A DNA stretch of 64,000 bases from an uncultured Bacillota bacterium (GTDB lineage: Bacteria; Bacillota_I; Bacilli_A; RFN20; CAG-826). This document shows, one piece after another, positions 19,801 to 27,055 of the stretch. Position 1 is the first letter of the stretch. Each line of letters starts with the position of its first letter. The position numbers and the translations under genes are program-made. The stretch is taken from contig OX437086.1 in assembly GCA_949299565.1 (NCBI GenBank), positions 476,919 to 540,918 of the forward strand, written 5' to 3'. The notes beneath the pieces were generated by a model that had not been told where the DNA came from, did not search any database, and saw nothing but the letters and a program-made list of their open reading frames with translations.

Positions 19801-19994
19801 TGCTCCTTTATCCGCATGAGGCAGTTGTTATTGACTATAAAGCTTTCGATATTGATGATCCTTCTTACGATAAGCAACTAAATTCTTACGGAGAATATGT
19901 AAGGAGGACTTTCCAAAAACCGACAACACTTTATCTTCTTTCATTAGGGCAAAAGCGTTATCGCAAGGTAGAATTAAAAGGCGATGGAGAATAA
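16860..19994 (+). CDS. addA: AddA helicase/nuclease subunit
   Basis: A 1044-residue UvrD-family helicase with a C-terminal nuclease. Helicase motifs in order: Walker A SAGAGSGKTA (21-30), motif Ia LTFTKNAAAEM, motif II VMIDEYQDTSD, motif III DLKQSIYRFR, motif IV NHNFRS, motif V TIHASKGLEFPLV, motif VI RMRLFYVAVTRA. The nuclease motif VVIDYKAF with downstream QLNSY lies in the last 60 residues. It is somewhat shorter than the Bacillus protein (about 1230). A strong GGAGG precedes the ATG. With AddB it resects broken ends to Chi for RecA loading. Confidence 0.95.
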   Translation: MAWTVEQKQAIHAKEGRYLVSAGAGSGKTAVLTERIKELVFPSDESTQDCQLENLLVLTFTKNAAAEMKERIRKRLLKLGKEDLSSKAEQSDITDFDAFALSLVKRFYYLIDVPSSPDIVDPSLYSAIRENIIDEVLERHYEESDDDLKKWLEHYEKKDDANLYLAITILLDASEKSIDQKAFYEDLLDKAIKPVNIKNDVYANFHEKLEKLSRLQLKIDSDEVREKLTPCFDYFKGVHDYESLKTIISERGFESPRASFSKGTDEKDKKVFAYIRDEIKKLQASLLESFSIDTNNSLSSYKIFLINLAKECEEKLQEWKKERGVYTFSDIASFARQIVSHPKAHDILQKQYRYVMIDEYQDTSDLQENLIKELGSENVFMVGDLKQSIYRFRNANPSLFKEKLETYQNHEKGTIISLNHNFRSKEEVLNDINRLFSSLMHETLGGVEYQYGHQLQYGNLTLKGEKDPKNGFSVLRYSLDEYQDQEDQKTKIESSEVEARIIAEDIIKKVQTKYLISTKDKNEKHCYREAKYGDFAILLDRRNDFSTYRRVFEEYGIPLAISDRPDISASETLLAFVAILRYLVKGDEALLHTYLSLARSFLYRYDDTRIYQEVTDGSYKQADFILLLREKRGTIQLLSISEVVEWILENFPWQEAFTHLGHVKDNMTILLNFLESAKAADRYYWKLEDYYERYANNVFSDSKIEGTATQPSGDLVRLMTIHASKGLEFPLVYLASLSKKRNKSNENKRMFYNKKTGLVIPSPDCYDRRPFEEYLNKEEEEREAISERMRLFYVAVTRASQHLFFVYDKGKKEYDALGDNLLLIEDLEKEKNSFTVREPRDFKEYLLMANIESPTFAEVKDVKIQENVEKPASSKSLEASPLSFHHLNVKPEFYKEEGISKRLGSEINYGALRYGNKLHRYMELLDFKSKDLTFIKENNIREKIEEILNLPPFQDLKEAEIYPEYRYFDEERGQEASIDLLLLYPHEAVVIDYKAFDIDDPSYDKQLNSYGEYVRRTFQKPTTLYLLSLGQKRYRKVELKGDGE

Positions 19995-21081
19995 CAAGAA
20001 ACAAGAAAGATTAAATCTCCTCCTTGAAGATTTAGGAGTGGACGGACAAGAGAAAGAAGAACTGAGAATTCTTTTCTTTGAAGCAGAGAAGTCCGCGGAT
20101 GTCTTGAGCGAGAAGTCGCCTTTTTTAGCGAGAATTCCTCTTAACCCATTAAAACTTCTTTTATATCTTCTTAGCGAGGAACGCTTTTTCTATCAGCAAA
20201 TGAAATTAGAAAAAAACGAGGACAGCAAAAGAAAAATCATCTCAACCGCGCTTGATAAATATTTCACGAATGAACATCTTTCTTTTCGAAGCGAGACATT
20301 TACGACACGATTTCGCCCGGAGATTTCCACGATCAGCCTTTATCTAAATTTCATTCTTGGAATTCTCAAGCGTTATCGAAAAAACGAACCGCAAGAAACT
20401 TTGATTGTCGACATCATGCAGAAGGGCTTTTCGATGGCTAAATGCATCGTTGGCCTTTTGATTGATGGTTTTGAAACAGAGGCCTTCTCCACTTGGCGGA
20501 CTCTCCACGAAAACGAATGCATTTTATTGATTTTGGTGAGGCACGGCGAACCGGTTATCAAAGCCTATTTAGAACATTTACGTTATGCGATGGCTTTCCG
20601 CGGGGCTTTCGCGAGCAAAGAAGAGACAGACGCGGTTTTTCTCATGATTAAAGAAGGAATGCGGAAAGCTGATTTGAAAAGCAAAGACATAAAACGCTTT
20701 ATCGAATATGGTTGGCTTCTAACGATTCCCGAGGTCAACCAGATTCCCGATTTCAAGCTTAACTTCCGCGATGGCGTGGAACGGGTCGCAGATCTTCGTC
20801 AATACGCGAAAGTCTATGAGATGTCATCGGAGATCGCGCATTCTTCACCCTTATTGATTTATTCGCGGGAGGCATATTTTCATTATTTGACGCTTCTAAA
20901 TCTCTATGAATCGTTTTTCCGTTTGGAAAAAGTCTTTTCCAATCTTTATCTCGCGAGCATTTCAAAAAAAGATGAAGAGCAATACATCACGATGCGAAAC
21001 CTGTATTTTGAGGAATTGAAGGAGTGTTATCGTTTGAGCAAGGAACGCTTCTCTTCAATAAATGAGGAAAAGAAAAGCTAG
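19984..21081 (+). CDS. DUF5677-like alpha-helical protein in the addBA operon
   Basis: A 365-residue protein overlapping the end of addA by 11 nt. The central part (about 145-240), with a DGFETEAFSTWRTLHE segment, resembles the DUF5677 family of helical proteins of unknown function; this match is from memory and uncertain. It is rich in Glu, Lys and Leu, with no signal peptide or membrane helix. Tight coupling to addA suggests a role in DNA-end processing or phage defence, but nothing in the sequence proves it. An imperfect hairpin follows the stop. Confidence 0.65.
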   Translation: MENNKKQERLNLLLEDLGVDGQEKEELRILFFEAEKSADVLSEKSPFLARIPLNPLKLLLYLLSEERFFYQQMKLEKNEDSKRKIISTALDKYFTNEHLSFRSETFTTRFRPEISTISLYLNFILGILKRYRKNEPQETLIVDIMQKGFSMAKCIVGLLIDGFETEAFSTWRTLHENECILLILVRHGEPVIKAYLEHLRYAMAFRGAFASKEETDAVFLMIKEGMRKADLKSKDIKRFIEYGWLLTIPEVNQIPDFKLNFRDGVERVADLRQYAKVYEMSSEIAHSSPLLIYSREAYFHYLTLLNLYESFFRLEKVFSNLYLASISKKDEEQYITMRNLYFEELKECYRLSKERFSSINEEKKS

Positions 21082-21113
21082 GCCTCGGACCGAATTTGTT
21101 CGTAATGCCTAGC
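21077..21113 (+). terminator. Possible terminator hairpin after the addBA operon
   Basis: GCTAGGC (21077-21083) pairs with GCCTAGC (21107-21113) around an inner CGAA/TTCG hairpin (21091-21094 and 21099-21102). No clear T-run follows, so termination is uncertain. It sits between convergent genes. Confidence 0.4.
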
Positions 21114-21137
21114 GATTCTGACAAATAGGATAATACT

Positions 21138-22790
21138 TTAGACGTCCGCGTAGCAAGAGCCACCAATAAATTCTCGCATTAAGGAGTTTGATGGGACCCA
21201 GGCGTCCTCTAAAGGAATGAAGAATTTCAGCATCCGCATGAGACGTTCGGCGATTGTGAAATAGGGGCTGTCCTTATCGATCGCTTGAAGAAGCGGCATC
21301 GCGTATTTCTTCATGACGGGCAATTCGTAGGGTAAATAGGAATTGAAGACAAAGTCTGCTCCCTCTTGCGTTGCATAAATCCATTTAAATTCGCCAGCCC
21401 GGACCTTCGGCCACATTCCAAACGTTTCTTCAGCCGGAGCGCTTCTGAACTTTTTATCGCGAACTAGACGTCTTAGAAGTCTAAGATCCGTTAAGGAGAG
21501 AGGGCTGTGGTCGTCTAAATTGATCTGAGCTTGGGGCGAGATGAAAATTTTAAATTTATTGCTCTTTGGAATCGAGGTCGTCAACTTGTCATTCAAAGCA
21601 TGAATTCCTTCAATGATGATCGGCTGTTCTTTATTTAGACGCAAGGTACGTCCGGGAACCTGACGCCCGATTTCAAAATCAAAACGCGGAAGCGAAACTT
21701 CTTCGCCGTTGATGAGGTCGAGCATATTGTCATTGAATTCAGCGATGTCAAGCGCCTCTAAACATTCAAGGTCTGGTTCGCCATCCTTATCTTTCGGCAC
21801 TTGGGATTTCGGTTTGTAATAATCATCAATCGAAATTCGAATCGGGTTGATTCCGCGTGAAAGTAGTTCGATTCTCAAGCGATTGGCGAACGTGGTTTTG
21901 CCAGAGGAGGAAGGTCCAGCCACGCAGATGAGACGGATATCATCGATGCCGTCTTCGATCATTTGGCCAAGTTCGCAGAGCATCCGACTGTGGCGCGCCT
22001 CAGCCATGTTTATGAATTCAACGGCTCCGCGATTTTTAATCGTCTCGTTGATGTGAGCGACCGTATCAACGCCGATAATTTTTGCCCAATCGTGAGACTC
22101 TTTAAGAGTGCGTCCGAAAGTTGGGGCATCTTCAAACGGAGGAATTTCGCCTCCACATTCGCTGCGCGGATATTGAATGAGGAATCCCGGCGCATAAAGG
22201 CGAATTTTATAATCCTTCAAATACCCAGTCGAAGGCACAAGATGTGCGTACATGTAATTTAAATAGTCATCGCATTCATAGAAGTGGACAGTTTTTTCCG
22301 GTCGGTAGGAGAGGATCTCCAATTTGTCGAGGAATCCGTGCTTTTTATAAATTTCAGCAGCCTCTTCATTCGGTACAACAAAACGTTTAAGGGGGTAGTC
22401 GGCTTTGACGATGTCATTGACCTCATGAGTCAATTTTAGAAGCATTGCCGTATTCGCGGTCACCTTCGGATCGAGGAGATGAACAGAGATGCAGCGCGAG
22501 ACGTTATAAGAGAAGCGAATATGCAAATCGGGATAGAGGCGGTGGAAAGCCATCGCGATCACATAACGTAACGAGGCTTCATATATTTTCATTGCCTCAT
22601 GATCTTTGACTGTTAAAAATTCGACCTCCGCATCGTAATAAACTTCATAAGATAAATCGCGAACTTGGTTATTAACTTTCGCACAAATGTAAGTTTTTTC
22701 TTCTTTCTCTTCTTCGGTTAATAAATCAAGAAGGGCGACTCTTTTTTCAAATGTTTTGGTAGTGTTACCAATGCTTATTGTAAATGCCAT
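21138..22790 (-). CDS. TGS-domain nucleoside (uridine-type) kinase
   Basis: A 550-residue fusion typical of Firmicutes. N-terminal TGS domain (about 1-65), a ThrRS/AlaRS second additional domain-like region (about 70-250), then a uridine-kinase domain with Walker A GPSSSGKTTFANRL near residue 295 and ISIDDYYKP, followed by the LEALDIAEFN segment. Uridine kinases phosphorylate uridine/cytidine with GTP or ATP; the role of the tRNA-synthetase-like part is not settled. A GGAG lies about 9 nt upstream of the ATG at 22790. Divergent from the CRISPR locus. Confidence 0.88.
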   Translation of the reverse strand: MAFTISIGNTTKTFEKRVALLDLLTEEEKEEKTYICAKVNNQVRDLSYEVYYDAEVEFLTVKDHEAMKIYEASLRYVIAMAFHRLYPDLHIRFSYNVSRCISVHLLDPKVTANTAMLLKLTHEVNDIVKADYPLKRFVVPNEEAAEIYKKHGFLDKLEILSYRPEKTVHFYECDDYLNYMYAHLVPSTGYLKDYKIRLYAPGFLIQYPRSECGGEIPPFEDAPTFGRTLKESHDWAKIIGVDTVAHINETIKNRGAVEFINMAEARHSRMLCELGQMIEDGIDDIRLICVAGPSSSGKTTFANRLRIELLSRGINPIRISIDDYYKPKSQVPKDKDGEPDLECLEALDIAEFNDNMLDLINGEEVSLPRFDFEIGRQVPGRTLRLNKEQPIIIEGIHALNDKLTTSIPKSNKFKIFISPQAQINLDDHSPLSLTDLRLLRRLVRDKKFRSAPAEETFGMWPKVRAGEFKWIYATQEGADFVFNSYLPYELPVMKKYAMPLLQAIDKDSPYFTIAERLMRMLKFFIPLEDAWVPSNSLMREFIGGSCYADV

Positions 22791-23034
22791 AGGCTGTGGC
22801 TCCTGCTATTAGTTAGCCGTACATTGTAGCAAGGAATAAAAAAATGGTTAATAGGCTAACTAATTTTTGTAAAGAAGAAAGAGGATAAAAATGCTCAAAC
22901 GCTAGACTTTTTAATTGTTATAAAAACTTTTTCGCTCAAAATGTTGATTTTTAGATAGTAAGTAAAAGCAAAAAAAGTAAAGGAGCGACTATTTTTAAAA
23001 ACGCGAGGGGAATATAATTATCGATAGTGTTGAG
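22791..23034. other. Intergenic region between nucleoside kinase and tracrRNA
   Basis: No gene seen. It holds an 11-bp inverted repeat, ATTAGTTAGCC (22808-22818) and GGCTAACTAAT (22854-22864). A plus-strand TATAAT at 23013-23018 could be the -10 box of a cas9 promoter, although no good -35 accompanies it. A transcript from there would run antisense through the tracrRNA gene into cas9. Confidence 0.5.
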
Positions 23035-23137
23035 AAAATAAAAAGTTCACCAGAGGTGAACTCTTATTCGACCCCCATACGGGGTTAACTCCAAGTCCTT
23101 GAAGACTTGAACTAAGCTGCCTTTCTCCAACAAAGGC
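23035..23137 (-). ncRNA. tracrRNA of the type II CRISPR-Cas system
   Basis: Minus-strand RNA of about 103 nt. In order: a 5' hairpin GCCTTT/AAAGGC (23119-23136), an anti-repeat (23087-23118), a nexus-like hairpin ACCCC/GGGGT (23071-23085), and a terminator AGTTCACC/GGTGAACT (23044-23062) with a T-rich tail. The anti-repeat matches the CRISPR repeat in two blocks, 11 of 13 nt at the repeat 5' side and 12 of 12 nt (TTGAACTAAGCT) beyond a short bulge. The repeat 5' half pairs next to the nexus, as in known tracrRNA:crRNA duplexes. It is encoded on the opposite strand to both cas9 and the array. Confidence 0.88.
23044..23062 (-). terminator. Terminator of tracrRNA
   Basis: Perfect 8-bp stem AGTTCACC / GGTGAACT with a 3-nt loop, followed on the minus strand by TTTTATTTTC. 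Confidence 0.85.
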
Positions 23138-23143
23138 AAGTTC

Positions 23144-23173
23144 ATTATAGAGCATTTTAATTAAAGGAGACAA
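23144..23173 (-). promoter_or_regulatory. tracrRNA promoter, overlapping the cas9 ribosome-binding site
   Basis: On the minus strand: -35 TTGTCT (23173-23168), 18-nt spacer, consensus -10 TATAAT (23149-23144). The predicted start is near 23137. The -35 covers bases of the cas9 Shine-Dalgarno (AAAGGAGA, 23163-23170). Confidence 0.7.
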
Positions 23174-23177
23174 GAAA

Positions 23178-25310
23178 ATGAAAACGTTAGGCCTTGATTT
23201 AGGGATCGGTTCAGTCGGGTGGTGCCTTTATGAAACAGATGAACAGCATATTCCTTTAAGCATCATCGATTTAGGTTCTTATGTTTTTGATCAAATAGAA
23301 GATAGAAAAACTGGAGAAACCGAAAATATCAAGCGAAGAGAAAAACGTTTGATGCGAAGGCAAAGAAGAAGACATGTCAAAAGACTTGCCTATGTTAGAA
23401 CTCTATTCGCTTCTTACTTTCATAAAGATTTCCTTAAAGACGTCATACCTAACAATCATTTAAATCCCTTTGAAATAAAGAAGAAGGGGCTTGTAGAAAA
23501 GCTCTCTCCCGAAGAATTGATGATTGCGCTTTATCATTACGCTAAATATCGTGGCTTTAAATCGAACCGCAAAAGCGAAAAATCTGACGACGAAGGCGGC
23601 AAGATGACAAAAGGAATCAAGGCGATAAACGATAGACTTGAAGAAAGAAGAAAAGATGGTGAAGTGATTACGATCACGCCCTATCTTTTAGAAATGCAAA
23701 ATAGTCGAAAGGATTCGTGGGACAATAGAATTCATAATTCTAGCGACAAATATAATTTCACCGTTTCGCGTGAACTATACGAAGAAGAAATTGAATTGCT
23801 TCTCAATAAACAAATTGAACATGGTGTGATTAACCAAAAATTTAAAGATGATTATTTTCAAATTTATAGAAAACAACGAAGTTATTCGGAGGGACCGGCT
23901 TCCGGGCCTTATCAAATTGATCGCGAGAAGATTGTTGGAAAATGTCAATTTGAAAAAGATGAATTAAGAGCACCTAAAGACAGTTTATCGGCCACTAAAT
24001 TCATAGCGTTGACGAAACTTGTAAATTTTGGATACAAGAAGCACGCGGAAGATAAAGACTATTCTAGATTGACAGGAGAACAAATTACAAAAGCCCTTGA
24101 TGCGATGCTTAAAGTTCAAAAAGTCGACTATAAAAAACTTTTTAAAACAGTCGGAATTAGTAATGACGATGTTTATCGAGTGAAAGATCTCAAATTATCA
24201 AGAAAAGAGTACATAGAGGCGCTTCAGGCATTTAAGAAGGAAAAATCAATTCCTGAAAATAGTTATTTGCCAGAACAATATACAGAGGAATTTGCTAAAT
24301 ATGTTAAGGGAAAAACTTATAGCAAAGTATTCTTCAATAATTCTCCATTCTTTTATGAACTTCAAAAAGCATTGAAAGGCGTTACTGATCTACCAGAGAG
24401 CGATAAAGAACTGATCAAAAAAGATGAATTTTTCGATGATGTTGCGAATATCTTTTTGTTTTCAAAGGATGACGAAAAAATAAAGAACGAATGTCTAAAA
24501 GGAGAGGATAGTAAATATAAAGCTCTCAAAGTGCCATATAGCGAAAAACTAATCGACGTCATCTTGAACCTTAATGCTGATGTCAAAAATACAGTCAACT
24601 TATCGTTAAAGGTTCTCCGAAAAATCATTCCTTTTATGAAAAGCGGCCTTGTATATAGCGAGGCATCAGAGAAAGCCGGCTATAACCATAGCGAAAGCAA
24701 TAAGTGGGGTAGTGAGACGTTGAGTTATATTCCGCCAATTGATGAAGCACTAGAAAAAGCACACATATATTTGAAAAACCCGGTCGTTAAACACTCATTA
24801 GTGCAAATGAGGAAGGTAATTAATGCTGTAATTCAAACATACGGCATCGTCGATGACTATGTCGTTGAATTAAGCCGCGAATTACGTCATTCGTTCGATG
24901 AGAGGAAAAGCATTCAAAACTCTCAACTCGAAAATCAGAGCAAAAATATTTCATATAAGAATGAAATACTTGAAAAATTCCCAAATATAAAATCCTTTAG
25001 AGGCATCAGCCGTTCAAACGACTATTTATTGCGTTATAAACTTTTTAAAGAGCAAAACGGCAAAAGTCCTTATACAAATAACCCAATCAGCGAACGAGAC
25101 ATCTTTGGTAATTCCTATCAAATCGATCACATTATTCCTTTTTCCAGAAGTTTCGATGATTCTTACGACAATAAAGTTTTAGTTGAGACGAAGTGCAATC
25201 AAGATAAAAAGAATTGCACGCCATATGAGTGGGATCGTTCAGTTTATGAAAATATTCAGAAATTTTTGAACACTACCAACGTTTCTCTAAAAAGAAAGAA
25301 AACCTTTTAA
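23178..25310 (+). CDS. cas9: Cas9 N-terminal part (RuvC-I, bridge helix, REC, RuvC-II, HNH)
   Basis: A 710-residue open frame holding the first two RuvC motifs, the bridge helix, the recognition lobe and the whole HNH domain. It ends in an out-of-frame tail (KRKKTF) after the A5 run. On its own it lacks RuvC-III and the PAM-interacting domain and should not cut double-stranded DNA. Confidence 0.85.
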   Translation: MKTLGLDLGIGSVGWCLYETDEQHIPLSIIDLGSYVFDQIEDRKTGETENIKRREKRLMRRQRRRHVKRLAYVRTLFASYFHKDFLKDVIPNNHLNPFEIKKKGLVEKLSPEELMIALYHYAKYRGFKSNRKSEKSDDEGGKMTKGIKAINDRLEERRKDGEVITITPYLLEMQNSRKDSWDNRIHNSSDKYNFTVSRELYEEEIELLLNKQIEHGVINQKFKDDYFQIYRKQRSYSEGPASGPYQIDREKIVGKCQFEKDELRAPKDSLSATKFIALTKLVNFGYKKHAEDKDYSRLTGEQITKALDAMLKVQKVDYKKLFKTVGISNDDVYRVKDLKLSRKEYIEALQAFKKEKSIPENSYLPEQYTEEFAKYVKGKTYSKVFFNNSPFFYELQKALKGVTDLPESDKELIKKDEFFDDVANIFLFSKDDEKIKNECLKGEDSKYKALKVPYSEKLIDVILNLNADVKNTVNLSLKVLRKIIPFMKSGLVYSEASEKAGYNHSESNKWGSETLSYIPPIDEALEKAHIYLKNPVVKHSLVQMRKVINAVIQTYGIVDDYVVELSRELRHSFDERKSIQNSQLENQSKNISYKNEILEKFPNIKSFRGISRSNDYLLRYKLFKEQNGKSPYTNNPISERDIFGNSYQIDHIIPFSRSFDDSYDNKVLVETKCNQDKKNCTPYEWDRSVYENIQKFLNTTNVSLKRKKTF

Positions 25311-25411
25311 TCAAGGATTTTAGTGATCAAGAGCAAGACTTCCTTAATAAAGACTTAAACGATAGTAGTCATATTGCTACGCTTGCTAAGGATTTAATCA
25401 CTTATTATTTA

Positions 25412-27055
25412 TTGCCTAAAGATCATAAATGTCGTTCGACTACGGGTGGCGTGACAAGCAAACTCAGAGAAATTTGGGGTTTATCTGGAAAGACGCACAC
25501 GTACCACCCTGGCGTCAGTTATGAAAACAAATGTTATCAAGCTCGTTTTTTGTCTGACTATCATTACGAAAGTTTTGAAGTTGACGAAAAAGATAAGACA
25601 ATAACATTCTTCTTCAATCTAATAAATATGGATGATCAGAATCCATCCAAAGTCAAATTTGAAATCAAAAAAGAAAAAAAGAAGACTAATCGCGACCTTA
25701 GTCCAGCCCAAAACAAACACAATGAATATATCGATTTTTTCTCCGACAATAAAACTAAGAATAATCGAGAATATTTCAAAGAACAATTTTACAACGCTTT
25801 GGGGAAGGATATAAACGAACTGCAAGAACAGATTTCTGGTGAGCGGATTGCTGCTAACGGAGAAAGCAGCAATTGTTCGGAGATTGGGCGCTATATTTTA
25901 GGTAAAGTGCGAGAACAAATTCAGGAAGACATAAATAAAAAAGACAGAAGCAATGACTTACATCATGCGCTTGATGCGGCAGTGATTGGGGCTACAAACC
26001 CGACACTCATTAAAAGAGTCAATGAATACAATAAACTGAAAGAAGTGGGTGATGAATTAAATAATCAGAAAATTCTTTCTGATCCTAAAACAGGTGAGAT
26101 TTCTTCTACGACTTTCCCTTATTCTGATTTTCAAAAAGATGTTCTTTTACGTGTTTATGAGCGCGATCAAGAAAAGCTTCTCAGAATTCTAAATTCCTTG
26201 GAACCTTATAAAAATAATCCGAGAACCGATGAGAATACGCACGTTTTAATACCGGCGAGAAGTCCGTTAAAGAATATCAAAGGACCTATATCGGATGAGA
26301 CGATCTATGGAAGGCCTCGAGCCTTTAGCGAAAAGAAACTAACAAGAGTTGTCTCTGTTAAAAAAATAACGGATAAACAAATAGAAAACATATACGATAA
26401 AGAAGGCGGGAATAGTGCTGTCTATAAAGCGATAAAAGAGTGGTTTGCACAAGATGCAGGCAGCCGTCCCGAGTTCCCGAAGCTGCCAAAGAAAGGCACT
26501 TTTATCAAGAGTGTTCGGATAGTTGATATATTAACTCCTGAAAAAGCGGTTGATTTATCAAATGGCCGGTACGCTAAAAATAGCGATGTCATTAGAGTTG
26601 ATGTGTATAGAAAAAAAGATTCTGATAATGAGAACTTATATTTTGTTCCGATTTATTATTATCAAATAAGCCGTGAAAGAATAATCGCTGAGCAGAAAAA
26701 GAAGGGCGTCAAAAATTTAACTAGCGAACCTAAATATAATTTGATGTGGACATCAGGAGAGAACGGAAGGGTTTTCCTTTCTTTAAGCGAACTAAAAGAG
26801 AATTACGAACGCATTGCTAAGTTGCCTCTACGATCTTTTGTTGAACTTGAGATGAAAGACGGAAGGAAATTTTGCTGTTATTCAGGTGGGTGTACTAACG
26901 GAATGCTTGAAATCTACTCTCTGATTGGTGACAACTTGGATGCAAGAAATGAATGGCGTGCTCCTCTTGATTCATATGGCAGGATTCGCCCATCGTTATC
27001 AACAATTAAAGATATTAAACTTCGCAATATATCAGTCCTAGGAAAAATCAGTTAA
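25412..27055 (+). CDS. cas9: Cas9 C-terminal part (RuvC-III and PAM-interacting domain)
   Basis: A 547-residue frame counted from a TTG at 25412, but the same frame is open back through the A5 run, where it reads KKENLLIKDFSDQEQ in continuity with the HNH part. It has no Shine-Dalgarno of its own. It contains GGVTSKLREIWGL, the RuvC-III HHALDAAVIGA motif (Asp188 here) and the C-terminal domain. The stop overlaps the cas1 start (TAATG). Confidence 0.85.
   Translation: MPKDHKCRSTTGGVTSKLREIWGLSGKTHTYHPGVSYENKCYQARFLSDYHYESFEVDEKDKTITFFFNLINMDDQNPSKVKFEIKKEKKKTNRDLSPAQNKHNEYIDFFSDNKTKNNREYFKEQFYNALGKDINELQEQISGERIAANGESSNCSEIGRYILGKVREQIQEDINKKDRSNDLHHALDAAVIGATNPTLIKRVNEYNKLKEVGDELNNQKILSDPKTGEISSTTFPYSDFQKDVLLRVYERDQEKLLRILNSLEPYKNNPRTDENTHVLIPARSPLKNIKGPISDETIYGRPRAFSEKKLTRVVSVKKITDKQIENIYDKEGGNSAVYKAIKEWFAQDAGSRPEFPKLPKKGTFIKSVRIVDILTPEKAVDLSNGRYAKNSDVIRVDVYRKKDSDNENLYFVPIYYYQISRERIIAEQKKKGVKNLTSEPKYNLMWTSGENGRVFLSLSELKENYERIAKLPLRSFVELEMKDGRKFCCYSGGCTNGMLEIYSLIGDNLDARNEWRAPLDSYGRIRPSLSTIKDIKLRNISVLGKIS

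Larger units (their letters stand above)
23178..27055 (+). pseudogene. cas9: cas9 interrupted by a one-base frameshift
   Basis: RNA-guided DNA endonuclease of a type II CRISPR system. With one A restored in the A5 run at 25289-25293 the frame would encode about 1292 residues. Seen in order: RuvC-I (D7 in GLDLGIGSVGW), arginine-rich bridge helix (about 53-75), RuvC-II (E564 in VVELSRE), HNH (D650-H651 in IDHIIPFSRSF, then NKVLV), frameshift, GGVTSKLREIWGL, RuvC-III (HHALDAA, Asp codon at 25973) and a long C-terminal PAM-interacting region. All catalytic residues are present, so apart from the frameshift the gene looks intact. As read, the product stops at 25310, just after HNH. A recent inactivating deletion, phase variation, or an assembly error are all possible. 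AAAGGAG lies 8 nt before the ATG. Confidence 0.88.

Noticed and set aside
21077-21113. Attachment site or IS end near the nucleoside kinase
   Set aside because: The short inverted repeat is better read as a hairpin between convergent genes; no transposase or target-site duplication is present.
23087-23160. A plus-strand tracrRNA reading anti-repeat then GCCTTT/AAAGGC hairpin
   Set aside because: On the plus strand no terminator follows and the transcript would run into cas9. The minus strand has promoter, nexus and perfect terminator, and the array leader promoter fits that orientation.
25285-25310. Programmed -1 ribosomal frameshift in cas9
   Set aside because: The site reads CTA AAA AGA in frame; the A-site shift AGA to AAG would mismatch, and no downstream pseudoknot or upstream Shine-Dalgarno stimulator is visible. 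Cas9 genes are not known to use frameshifting.
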